NCBI GenBank assembly: GCA_023374025.1
Contig: SIJG01000001.1
Span: 3,990,616-4,054,615 of the forward strand
Direction: 5' to 3'
Length of the DNA stretch: 64,000 nucleotides
Source of the DNA: Heterodera schachtii
Taxonomy: Eukaryota; Nematoda; Chromadorea; Rhabditida; Heteroderidae
Positions within the stretch are counted from its first letter, which is position 1; every line of letters starts with the position of its first letter. The position numbers were made by a program, and so were the translations under genes. Under the pieces are notes generated by a model. That model did not search any database. It was not told the origin of the DNA and saw only the letters and a list, made by a program, of their open reading frames with translations. Shown here piece by piece: positions 22,953 through 35,180 of this stretch.

Positions 22953-25900
22953 TCACACCACACTGGTCGCAAATCGTTCTGTGCCGTCGCTGTCCAATTG
23001 CTGCGGCACACCCATTTTGTCTCCGGCCGTATCAGTACCGCTGTGTTTGCCTTGCACCGGCAATGGCACGGCCATAAGATCGCGACCATTTCGCCGGCGC
23101 CATTCATCCGCCTAAAACGCATGTATAAATTACTTATATTTGCAAATAAAGGTCCCAATTAGAGATAAAACTGGTCTTAATTAGTTTTTTTAAGTCTAAA
23201 AGAAAATTACTTAAGAAAGCTATTAAGCGGAATTATCAATTTCTAGCTCAAGTGGCAGCCAAGCTACATAATTATGCAATTAAAATTAATGGAAAAAGCA
23301 AAATTAGGCGTAATATAAGTCCAAATAGAATTCGATTCATATTAATTATGCATTTAAAATTAATTTAAAATTTCAATTAAGCATAATTAGCGATCTCTAG
23401 CCATAATAGGCATTTTATTTATACTAATTTACATCTAATTGAACAAATTAATAAATAAAAAGATTAATGTTTAGTCTGATAAAATAGTCCAACATTAATA
23501 TTTACTACTGCTGGTAACCAATGAATAATATTATTACAACCATAATTAGCGCATAATTATACATATTAAACAATTTGTGGGACTGAAAATACGAACTAAA
23601 TTAGCCATATAATTATTACCCTTAATTACCCCTTTCCGTGTCAATGTGGCACAATCTGTTGTCGCCGCCGATGGCATACCACCGCTGGTGCCGATGCCAT
23701 TCATTAGTGTGCCAATGTCTCCACCATAAGCAGTTGAAGCAGCAGCAGATGATGACGCGTTGCTGGCCGCACTGGCCACCCGACTGTCACCACCGATGGT
23801 CACCTACGGTAAGAAAATGTGAAAAATCTTAGGGGTTACAGTATGTTTTCCTGCTTCTTTGAATGGACAGGGGCGAATCAACAAAATACCGTATTCCTTT
23901 TAATAGAGCCCCCGGGGGCTTTTTTCAACCCCTCTCAAGAGGGGGGCTTTATTTCAGGGGGGGCTCTAATTCGGGGGGAAGGGGGTATATTATAGGAAAT
24001 ACGGTATATATGTTTAGCCAATTGTTGTGACTGACCGAACTGCTCGGCGTCGTTGTGCCACCACCGTTCAGACTGCTGCTCGTGCCGGCGCCACCATTTT
24101 CAACCGGTGCCATCGTCATATTTGTCGTCGACGACGGCACCGCCGTGTGCCATCCTCCGCCGCTGCCGGCGCCGCTGGCAGTAGCAAATGTACTTTGCGG
24201 CAACATTGGACCACGGTGATGGCGTTGAAGCACCGGTGTCAATAGTTTTGGCCTACTGTTGTTATTGTAGTTGAACATTTGAGCGCCATCGTTTTGAGTA
24301 CCGCCGCCGTTGTTGGCCGACAAAGCGCCGCCAATTCCGTTCCGTTGCAAAGTGCCGCCGACCGCCATCCCAGTCCCACCGCCGTTGAACTGGCCGTAAA
24401 TGTTGTGTTGAACGTAGGTGTCATTATTCTTAAATTACGCGTTTTTTTCCGATCAAATGAACAAAGCCAATTAAAATGATTAGACTGATTGGGGGATCAG
24501 AGGAAAAAGTGATCAAGAATTATTCATTTGTCTCGGTCTGATCAATTAAAAAACTTTGCACTAATGCAAAAACTGTCCAAGAATCCGAAAAATAATAAAT
24601 TTTGTATAAATATGTACGAAGGCACAACTTGGCAAATATCATTCCTAATCACTGATTCATGATCAGTCTCGAGGCGATGCAGCGACCAGCAGCCCCGTTA
24701 ATTGCCAATTCCCAACGAAGATTCATTACATGATTAATCTCAAATCGAAACCGCATACAATGAAACAAAATGCCAAGGGATCGATCAAATATTGACAAAT
24801 ATTTGATTCTGACCAAGCCCCCCGGCCCTGATCGATCAGATTTTCCTGGGGCCTTCTTGTTTCTCAAATATTGGGCCCACATGCAAAAATTTGCCAAATT
24901 TTACCCTATTTTGTTGCTGATGATTATTGTTGTTGTGCCGTTGTTGCAGCAATTGGTGTTGTTGGACAATTGGCACGTAATGCGGCTGTTCACCGCGTGC
25001 CGCTTGCACCGATGCGGACCGCTTGGGCCGCAACAGTTGCGGCGATGGCATCGTCGGTGGCACAGCCGAAGCGGCACCGCCGCCGGTGGTGCCGGCGCCG
25101 CCGCCGCTACCAAACCCAGCGGAACAAACACTCGATTTGGAGCATCTGCGACCGATGGTCGCGTAGCTTTCCAAACCAGCTCCACCACCACCATGTTGAT
25201 GAAGCTGGTTAAAAAAAAGTTGTCGAGACTCTCGAGAGACTATTTAAAATATTGAAAATTTTGGTTGGTCCCCGAATTTCGTCATTGCGCCAATTTGTTA
25301 GCCTGTTAGCCAAAGCATGTTTAATTTTGCAATTACCGGTGCCACAACTTTTTGCTGCTGCTGTCCATAAAGTGCCGCGGTTGTTGAGGAGACCGTCGTC
25401 ACTGTTGGCATTTGCTGTGCCATCGTCGTCGTCGCCGTCGCATGCGCATACACAGCATGCCCTCCGGTGCCAGCGCTGCCAGTAGCATTGGCATTGCGCG
25501 AAATTGTGCCGCCAATGGCGCTAATTAGTGTCGATTGATTTTGTTGATGTTGCTGAAGCTGTTGCACCTGTTGTTGATGTTGTTGTTGTTGTCCACAATC
25601 ACCATAATTATTGTTACTGCTGAACACAAATGCCGCGTAGTCATTGTTGGCATTCCCATTAATTGCGTTGCCATTTGTGGCACTGTTGCCACTACCACCA
25701 CAAATCATCGGCATCCCATTTTGATGCTGTTGCTGAACAGTATGATGATGATGATGGTACAGTTGGTATGGGCGCTGTGAATTTGGTAAAATATTTGGAA
25801 AATCAATGATTTTTTTTTCAATTTTTACACAGTAAATCAGGGAAAATGGGATTTTGGGTAAACCCCGGAAAGGGTTTCGGGATTTTAGACCAGTACAGGG

Positions 25901-28900
25901 ATTGACGGGCCAAAAATATATTTACTAGGGATTGTCGGGAGCCAAATCCCGTTTTACTAATCAATCAGTTGATTGAAAACTCGTGCCGTCTTCGCCCGCG
26001 CTGAGTTCTCCCGATACCCCCGGTTTTGGCACATTTACTTGCTGCTGTTGCTGCTGCTGAATGTTGGTGCCAAAATTGATGCCACCACCGCCGCCGCCGC
26101 CAGCTGGCATTTGTGCCACTGATGATGAATGGCCGGCGGCTGGCAGAACCGGTGGCAGCGATGCCATCCGCTGGTAAGGCGGCGCGGCCAATGGCACGTC
26201 CATCGACTCAGGCGGTGAATCATCGGTGATATTGTTGTTGACATTGTTGTTAGTGATGGCACTGCCGCCAAAATGTTGTTGGGTTTGACGATGGCCAAGC
26301 TCCGGGGTACGGTATGCGTCCGATGTATGGTAGCCAATGTCCGAGATCTATTAAAAATTAGTGCCGATTTCAAGCAAATTGGGACCGAGTTGGCACATAA
26401 GGGTTAAGTTCGGGACAGAGTTGAACAAAAATTAAATTAATACGTGATCAATTGGAAGGAATAGATTGGGATGAACCGAGGTACTGAGTTTGCCGTGATG
26501 GAATTGATCAAGAGACAATTAGCTGGGCCGAAATGACCCTGCTGGTAAGGCTCCCCCCCCCATTGAAAATTTTTTAAAAACCAAAAATCTTTTCGTTTTT
26601 AATATAGAGGTTTTTCCTTTTTCTTATTTTTTACAATTTTCAAAGAAATCCGAATTTTGAAAAATATTTTTTTAAATAATATTTTACCGGGGTAGGGGGG
26701 GGGATGATACGGGGCAGGGTTGTTCCGGGTCGAGAAAAATATCGGGTCGGGTTTCGGTCGGGTCGGCAGAAAATTATCGGGTCGGGTGGTACGGGGGGAA
26801 ACGATGGGGGGAGGGTGAACTGCTCCCAAGTCACGCACCCCAACTGCTGCAGGGCCATAGTCCGCCGCGCGCACAAAACGCCGCTGTGGCGAATGTGTGT
26901 TCGGCACTGAGTTTTGCGTGGGCACGGCACCTCGCAGCCATGTCGGAAGGTCCTCTGCTGGTAAGCAGCTTTTCAGCACTTGGCGCATGATCGCTGGCTT
27001 GGCCACCGGGTCGTCCGTAACGAACAGCTTAATTAGTGTGCTAGGCAATTAAAAAATAATCGCCAAAAACCAAAAAAGAATGGGTGAATAAATATGGATT
27101 GTAATAAAAATTATCCTAAATTTTTATAAAAATTTTTAATTCTTCATTTGGGAGCCATTTTCTCTAAGCGACGGGCATGGCGAGCGTCTCGTCTCTTACA
27201 AATTAGGTTTAGAATTTCTCGGAATTTGAGAGTTTAGTCGGTTTTCGACTCCCGAGTCGAAAAATTACGTTTGTGGGGGGGGGGGGGGGGCTCGGTTTCA
27301 ATTCTCGAGTTTTTTGTTGCTAATTCTCGATTTTTCCGAGCCAATAATTTTCGGATTTTTTTCGTTTCGATCTCGATTCCCGAGCCTTTTCGCCATTCTT
27401 GGCAAAATGTGCCAAGTCAGTGTGGCACATCCCTGCCTGCCCGTCCCCGATGGGCCGGCTTACATCGGCGCCATGGACCAGCAGCAGTGCGCCCTTCAGC
27501 TCGCCGGGCGCACGGCCGCGCACCGCGTGCCCGCCGTCCGCCGTTTTGTGCGCGTCCTGCAGTCCGATCAGCTCGTGCGCGTCGTAATGGACGCGGAAAT
27601 CCCAGCGGCATTTCACCGTACAAAGAAGCCAAAGCAAAATCCAGCTGAACAGGTAGACCAGGTCGGCAACCAGGCACCACAGCAGCAACGGGCGTTCCTC
27701 CTTCTGGCAAACAAAAAGGGTGGATTTTATACGGAATTTCGAAAAAAATTGGGAGCCCTAAAAATTTCAAAAAAAAAATTCCGGGTTACCTAACCGTCCT
27801 TCACCGAGGGGCAGGCAATTAATTGTTATGAAAAATGAATGCAAAATTGGGTTTATCCAGTTTGGTGTCCATATCCATAGCCAAAACCCGTGGACGGGCG
27901 GGGCGGTCCAGGGGGGATTTTTCTGAGTCTCGGAAAATCGGGGGCATAAATTTCGAGAAAAAAATTGAACTACGTGCCCTTTGCCCGAGGGGTAATTAAT
28001 TTTTGAATTTTTTTTCTTTTCCAATCTTTGGTACACTTCCAGAAATTGCCTGATAAATCAATCCGATGGCATAAAAGGCGGGTGCTTTGATGGCCGCGAT
28101 TGTTAGCAGAAGGACAATGGCCAACACGTGGGGTGTATATCCGTCACAGATGATCTCACGCCCATATGACCAACCAATCTGAAAAAAAAGAAGAATTAAT
28201 TGATTAATTACCCTAAACTAATAGAGTGCTAATATAATGCTAATTGAAAAACAGTATTCTATCGGTATTACAGTCGAATCTAAAAAAAATATCAATGATA
28301 ATAATATGAAATTAATTATTATCTTCTTTTTATTTTAATATATATTTTAATTTAATTGGATGATGAAGAAAATTTGGTCTATTAATTTTATAAAGAAACT
28401 TAAATTTTCTGAAAAAAAAAATTATGAATGAATTAATATGTCATATTTTATCGTCATACAAAAATTTATTATGGTTTATTATTGTGCAAAATTAAAATTT
28501 AGTATCACTATTATATCATTTTAATAATTTTTAGGGTTTGGCTCAGCACCTATTCTATCAACTAATTAACGATTAATTAATTAATTAATTATTAGATGCT
28601 ATAATAGAGTGGTGAATCGAAAAAGATTAATTAATTAATTAGTCTCCGTTTACCATTCCATTGTCTCGCTTTGAACAACCGCCACCTGCGCCATTTGCCG
28701 ATGCAATTGGAGAACGGCGCATTCGTAAAAGCCTATTTTGGGTGGCTGCAAATTTACCTGAAAATTGCAAAATTAATTACCCGTAATTAGCCGGATAGTA
28801 CTAATTAATTTATTACCGTATCCAAATGAGTACAACGCAACAGGCGCAACGTGCATTAGCACTACAGTAAGCCAAAATGATGCAACAATGGCCAACGGAT

Positions 28901-31900
28901 GGTACAGAGGCAACCCGCGCAGGGCCCACAGATATTGGCCTAATGAAACAATTTTAATTGAGTGCGGTAAAAAATAAAATAAAATTGTCCAAATTTTTAG
29001 AAAATCCCAAAATTTAGAGAAATTTGTGAAATTATCAATGCCATTTGTTTGGCATTTTGCCCACATTTTTTGACCTTCGTGTAGTCTCTTTGGCACAATT
29101 TTAAAAATGGCGCGCTAATGAATTGATGGTCTTTCAGAAAAATCGGTAATCATTAAATTACCAATTTACCAGCATATGGATTTGGGTGTAACATTAAGAA
29201 GATAACAAATTTAATTAGTTTATTTTGTGATAACTTTTGGAACGAATGGGAGAAAATAATTAAATTTTAAAATTAATTAATTTCAAATTAAAAACAAATT
29301 TTTAAAAATTTCAAAAAAAAAAAAAATCGCCCAACGGCGGCGTCACCTATTGGCACCGCCCAATTCACCTTAAAATTTTAGTGCCGCCTTTTCCATTCAT
29401 ACAAAAAAAAAAAAAACAAAAAATGGTTACAAGAGTACGGAAAATGCCAAAAAAAAAACTTTTAAATTAATTTCCCGAATTTTCAACAAAATTTTCACCA
29501 AACCCTCTCACCCATTCCGACGGGGCGTCCCCCGTAAAAATTTGTCTCCTGCACTCGGAAAAGCACCGAAAAGCCCAAATAGGTCCAAACCAAGCACAGC
29601 GAATGGACGCCCAGAAAGGCGGTGAACAGAAGCGCAAAAGGCTTTGAAACGCGCCAAAAAACGGAGGGGTAAACGGTGGAGAAGGCCACCTGTGGGAAAA
29701 TGGAGAAATTTTTGGCAACATTAATTAATTCATTAGCACTAATTACTAGAGAACGGCATTTTTGGAATGGCCGAGACCGGGACTTGGAAAATGGACCGGG
29801 ACATGGGAAATGGGTCGAGAGAGTATTTCGGAAAACCGGGATGTGGAAAAGTGATCGGGACAGGGTCCCGGAACCGGGATTTTCGTTTTTCATGTTGGTC
29901 GAACAAAACCGGGATCGAGATCGGTATTCGCGGCAAAATCCCGGCAGGGCAACGGACCCGTCCGATCTCTATTAATTACTATGCCTATCTATTACACAAA
30001 GAGAGAGAGAGATAAAGATAGTAATTAAACATTTTTTCTTTTTTTTTAATTAACTATTTTTGTTATTTTTCAAAAAATGTATCTTAGGCATCCATTTTTT
30101 CTGATTTTTTAAGAGAATTATTGGTGCCTAAATTTTGTAAAAAAAAAATGCCAAAATTAAAATTGTCTTTGTGTCTCTTTGGCCTATTACAACTTTTCTT
30201 TTGTTTCCAAATTAACCATGTAAAATTTGGTATTTTCTGATCATTTTTAGTAGCTTTTTTAAAAATGGAAAAATTGATTAAAAATGGAATTTAAAAAATT
30301 TTTCTCAACGTCAAAATCAAAGAAAATTATGGAAGAGTTAGTCCTTTTCTCGAAATAAAATTTTTATTTGGAAATACATACCAAAGCGATCAGAAAATTG
30401 ACAAATTCCAACGGAATGCCGAACAACCGAGTGTGCATTAAAACTGAAATTTTATTTCAAAAATTATTTAAATTTGCATTTAAATTATATTAATTTTGCC
30501 ATATTCCCGCGCTGACTTGGCAAAATGTTTGGCGCAACGGGCGAGGCGGAAAGCTCCTCGGTACTGATCCGGAAGGACTGAAGCCGCGTTTCGCCCATGG
30601 GCAAATTGGTGGCCAACTGACGAGCACGCTGAAGCAGCCAGTCGAGCTCCGTGTTCAAAAAATCGCCTTAAAATTGAAATCATAAATAATAAAGTCCAAA
30701 ATTAAAAAATAAATTAAATTAAATAAATATTTAAAAAATAATTTGAATTTGAATTAAAATAATTGTTATTTTTCGTGAATAAATTTTTAAATGTAATTAA
30801 ATAATTATAAATAATATTTATTTTTTATTTAATTTTAATTTAAAATCCATAAAAGTTCAATAAATTATCAAATAAATTTTACATTAAAATTAATTAAAAG
30901 GTAAAATAAATCAATTTATTTTATTTTAATTTTAAACACATAAAATTTAATGAATTATAACATTAAATTTTTTTATCTTAAATTATTCATTTGAAAGATA
31001 AGTAATTTTTTTATTTATTTTAATTTTAAATCCATAAAAGTTTAGAATTAAGTAAATAAAAAAAAATATTTAACATTCAAACACCCGAATTGATGAAGCC
31101 CCATCGGTAGAGCTGTGCCAGCATTGTTTGCTGGACGAACAGTTGGAGCAGTGCAAGCAGCACATGCAAACATTGGGGTGCCGGCGGCGCATGAAGCCAT
31201 GCCGAACGCAAACAATGGCACAGTCGATAGGCTTAAACAAAATTATTCAAACTTTGGCATATTTTGTAAAAAAAATTTAGAATATTTGTCGAGAAATAGC
31301 TAAAATGTGGGACTTTATGAAACGGCCAAACACCTATAAATTGTTCGGTTTCGGACTCAATTCGGGTTTTTTCTAGTTGGTGAATTTCCAGATTTTAAAT
31401 CTCACTCCTCAATTAAAGTCGGTTTTTTCTCAATTTCTCGAGTATCTCTGTCTTACTAATTTTCTTGGCATTGGCACTTTTGCTTTACCATTCGAGTTTC
31501 GATGCCGTACAGCGGAGTTGCCCATGCCGCCTTTGATCAGCTCAATGGTCCGTTTTGGACGTGCACCCAATTGATCATTGTCACCAGCCAAATTGCCCTG
31601 TGTGGTGTGATTTTAAAATTAAAATTAAGTTTTTGAAAAATTCAAAACACCGTTTTCATAAGACCAAACACCAAAAATAGTGCCAAAATTGGAATGCAAG
31701 TGCCGAGCAATGATATGTAAGCGGTGAGCCAAACGCGAGGAAATGCGCCAGCTGGCCTCAAATGTGCAAAAAATATATTTTAATCCAGAAATTTGTGGCT
31801 TCTAATCTAAAGTTTTTGAAGTAAATAATAAATTATTTTGTATTTTCATTTATAAGATTAAATTTAAAAATTCTTTAAAAATTTTATTTTTGAAAAATAT

Positions 31901-32197
31901 ATTTATTTATTTTAGGTAAATTTTGATTTATATATAAAAATTCAAATAATAATAATTTCCGAATCGATAAATAATGGCACTGATCACTCAGCCCACCATT
32001 GCATGTCGGTGTAGAGACGATACCGTACAAAGGCCAGGTACAGTAACCAGGAGTTGAGCAAAGTGCAACCGATGGTGTACCAAAGCTTAATGAAATCAAA
32101 TTTTTAAATAAAAAATTAAATATAATTAATTATTTAATAATTGTCCGTTTACCGAAAGTAATGTGTTTGGTTGAACACGGAATACACAGGTTGGCAT
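22953..32197 (-). CDS. Eight-transmembrane protein with long low-complexity tail, Tincar-like
   Basis: Exons: 32153-32197, 31988-32085, 31651-31756, 31489-31597, 31085-31231, 30517-30666, 30382-30443, 29512-29689, 28817-28939, 28654-28745, 28035-28178, 27464-27703, 26839-27027, 26039-26347, 25337-25774, 24905-25204, 24036-24428, 23630-23803, 22953-23111 (stop TGA 22953-22955). Phases close throughout, giving about 1151 aa. Hydrophobic segments lie near residues 17-38, 52-78, 137-160, 230-250, 256-280, 312-335, 388-415 and 425-447. Residues 450-560 are hydrophilic. Residues 560-1151 are rich in Q, N, G, A and H, with poly-Q, poly-His and poly-Gly. The eight-TM layout plus disordered tail fits the Tincar family (Drosophila heart/eye membrane protein), but that name rests on topology, not a recognised signature. 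The start ATG (32195-32197) follows an in-frame upstream stop; a further N-terminal exon (see 32525-33136) cannot be excluded. Confidence 0.8.
23889..24004. mobile_element. 116-bp MITE with TA duplication and poly-C/G interior
   Basis: Left end CCGTATTCCTTTTAATAGAG and right end (minus) CCGTATTTCCTATAATATAC form imperfect terminal inverted repeats flanked by TA on both sides (23887-23888, 24005-24006). The interior is a CCCCCGGGGG / GGGGGG foldback. It occupies half of intron 23804-24035 of the Tincar-like gene, starting 30 nt from the 5' splice site. Confidence 0.7.
29747..29971. mobile_element. CCGGGA-rich inverted-repeat element in intron
   Basis: It starts TAGAGAACGG and ends CCGATCTCTA, flanked by TAATTAC-like sequence on both sides. 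The interior repeats ACCGGGA(C/T) many times, like the element at 54766-54967. Termini match over only a few bases. It sits in intron 29690-30381. Confidence 0.45.
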
Positions 32198-32524
32198 TTT
32201 CGAAAATTGGCACCCACAGAAGCAAGCAATCAAAATATTAGTGTGAAAATAACAACATCATTTCAATTTAAATCTGAATTGCATTGCCACATTTAATTGA
32301 CAATCTTCGTAATTAGCGTTTATTATTTTTTTTATTGGCATTTAATGATAACTTTCGGGAGTTTTTTTAATTAGAGAGTGACGCTTTTGGCATTGCCACA
32401 ATTAGAAATTAAATAAAATATAATCAGTCCATTATAAAAATCACATGGAATCTGATCAATCCAAACCCAGTAAAAGTGATCAGAGGCACAAAACGCATAC
32501 AGAATTTTAACGAGAAAAAACTGA

Positions 32525-33136
32525 TCAGTTTACACTTAGGCACATTCTGTCGTTGGCCTTGAAAACCCTAAGAAAATTCGCAGGGATCAGCCCCTGACTG
32601 AGTGAGTCCCAATGGTCTCGTCGATCACTGATGCCCAATTCCCGGGACTGATTCAAGCGCATGCACTCAAAAAATTTAAAATTTCTATTTTTAGTGCCGG
32701 AGAAAATTGGCAATATTTGAAAATCGGATGTGGTGGCGTTCAAGCACCCAGCAGAGAACGCCGCGCACAGAAAAGTGTAACCAACAAACATCGGTTTCAA
32801 GCTCTTGAACCGCTTGTCCACCGATGACCGTCGGCGGGGGGCGGTCGGGTGGCCACTTGAGTACGGAGGGTTTGTTAAGCATGGACAGACCCCGGATAGG
32901 AGAGGACATACCCACCCCCCGGGCGGGGCAGCGGATGTGAAAAAGCAATTGTCCACTGTCTTGCGCTGTATTTGTCGCTCTCGACTCACTCTCGACCACT
33001 CCCCCCCCCGGGGGGGGGGGGTCCCGCTTTTCGAGTGGGGGTAGTGGTAGTGGTGGTGGTGGTGGGTCCTTTTCTGATGCTGCTGGTGCTCATCATCGTC
33101 GTCTTGGTCGAGAACTGCCGCCAAGAAAGCGCCCAT
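32525..33136 (-). CDS. Uncertain 203-aa open frame upstream of the eight-TM gene
   Basis: The frame begins ATG and reads MGAFLAAVLDQDDDDEHQQ, a His-rich run, then a basic segment (RRRSSVDKRFKSLK) followed by a hydrophobic stretch (FVGYTFLCAAFSAG). The basic-then-hydrophobic part with a GCTGG|GTGC donor could be a missed first TM exon of the eight-TM gene. It also overlaps other open frames and poly-C/G runs, and I found no phase-consistent link to 32197. Chance openness is the default reading. Confidence 0.25.
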   Translation of the reverse strand: MGAFLAAVLDQDDDDEHQQHQKRTHHHHHYHYPHSKSGTPPPRGGEWSRVSRERQIQRKTVDNCFFTSAAPPGGWVCPLLSGVCPCLTNPPYSSGHPTAPRRRSSVDKRFKSLKPMFVGYTFLCAAFSAGCLNATTSDFQILPIFSGTKNRNFKFFECMRLNQSRELGISDRRDHWDSLSQGLIPANFLRVFKANDRMCLSVN

Positions 33137-34921
33137 CCCTCCCCCCTAATTGGCCCAAAGCCCCTCGCTCCCCCTCCCCCCTCTCCCCTCGGGGGAAAAA
33201 GCAATGGCCACGGAATGGGGGGCTGAACAAATAGAAGCTAATTCGTTGTGGACGAAATTCATTAGACCGTTGTGAAGCGGTGAAGCGGATGTGTGGGGGA
33301 AGGATGAGCTTTGGGATGCTTTTCCCTTTCTCCCTCCCTCTGCTGCTGGCGGTGGACTCTTTAATTAATAGCGCCCCCGGGGGGACAGCGATGAGTCGCC
33401 GCCGCCCTCCACCGCCCGAGCGATGTCTCCGCCCCATTAAATTGGGACAAATTTCGCAATTTTTGTTTCTTTTTTTGGTTTTTTTTGGGAAAATAAATTT
33501 TTAATGAGTGGGGACAGAGTCATTAAATGAAAAAAAAAATGAGAAATGGCCAAGAAAAATGAATGAACTGAAAATTATGGTCATAACATGGAATTTTTTT
33601 ATACAAAAATTTCTTCCGGTAATTTTGCTTAAATATTTTCAAATTTTAAATATTCGCATTTCAATAGAGGGTTAGGAAAATTTTTTTTAAAATATTCAAT
33701 AGTTAAATATTGGGAATGAATATTTTATTTAAGTATACGAAAGAATTAAGTGTCAAAAAACTAATTTAAAAATATATATATTTTCAATTTTTTTTAGAGA
33801 TGGAGGGGTAAATTTTCAAGAATTTTTGGCCTTATAAGTTTTTTTTAATCAAATTTAGGGGCGAGTGAGACCAACGGGAAGCAAATGACCCTTTAAATAA
33901 ATTTTCGAAAATTTTTGGCCCTAAATTTTTAAATCAAATTTAGGAGGGGAGGGGTGAGCCAAGAAGCAAATGATCCATCAATGTTAGCAGAAATTCGTGC
34001 GGTTGGCGCCTGTCTTCTACACACAATGTGTTGTGGTGCATTGTTGTTGACTTGTGTCATCGGCGGATGGCCAATGGCCAAAGAATCCATGGCCAAGGCT
34101 TTTCCCCCGGGGGGCTAATGAGTGATTTGGGGGAAAAGCCGAAAGATGAAGCACCCCTTTAAATCGACGGGTTGGAGGGCATTGTGTGAATTGGAAATTT
34201 GTGAAAGGGGATGGACGAGTGATCTGTTGCTAATGATCAATTTGAGCATCTCCAACAACAAAAGGTAAAAATGCCAAGAAAATTGATAAATAAAGAATTT
34301 AATATTTAAAAATGAAATTTAAATGAAATTAATTATAAAAAAAGTAAATTAATTAATTTTTTAAAAATATTTTTGATTTTAAACAACTAAAATAAAAATT
34401 AAAAAATTAAAAATGATAACAATAAATAATAATTTACTCTCGAAAACCAGCTGAGCTAAAAATGAAAGACTTGTATAATAACATCAAGATTTAATGAGAA
34501 TTTTCCCGGTAATTTTTAAATTTAATCAGGCATTTTTGGCATTTAATTTTGTAAATTCTAAATTCGATCCTAAAATACTTTTTTAGACCTTAGAAATTTA
34601 ATTTAATGGGGCGGTATTAATTTCGTCAGGAAACTGTTTTGTGCCGGTGCCATTGCCAATGTTTGTCGAAACTTTTTGGGATGCCAAAGCAAAAAATGGC
34701 ATTTTCCCATCGGTGCCAAAAGAAAAAAAAATTCTGCAACAGACGGACGGATCCAATTTTGGCGTCGTAAATCGCTGCAAAAACGAGCCCCAATCGGAGA
34801 AGAAATGAATAAATGTTTGCTAATGCCAGAAAAGAGGATTGGACGAGGAAGAAAAGTGTGGTGAGATGACCCATTTTTGTTGTAATTTTCGAGAGAAAAA
34901 AAATTTATAAGATAAAATTTT

Positions 34922-35180
34922 CGCTTTTTTAATGGTAAAAATTATGCCAAAAGAAAAAAATATTATAATTTAAATTGTTTAAAAAAATCAAAACAAATAG
35001 ATAAAATTTTAAAATTCATGGGTTAATCATGCAGTCATGAAGCTTTTTTAATGGCAAAAATAGTACTGCTGGCCAACAAAAAAAAAAACATTTAAATTAA
35101 ATTAAAATTTAAATAGTTCATGGATTAATCGTGGCAAAATAAGTCTCGGTTTTTTTAAATGGCAAAAAATAAACCAAAAA
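34922..35180. repeat. Three imperfect tandem units of about 110-120 bp
   Basis: Units begin GCTTTTTTAATGG(T/C)AAAAA near 34923 and 35042 and in diverged form near 35145. The first two each contain a TTCATGG(G/A)TTAATC(A/G)TG block. Confidence 0.5.

Noticed and set aside
34626..34874. Hydrophobic frame on minus strand resembling a signal peptide
   Set aside because: Isolated, AT-rich Leu/Phe run without a downstream exon in phase.
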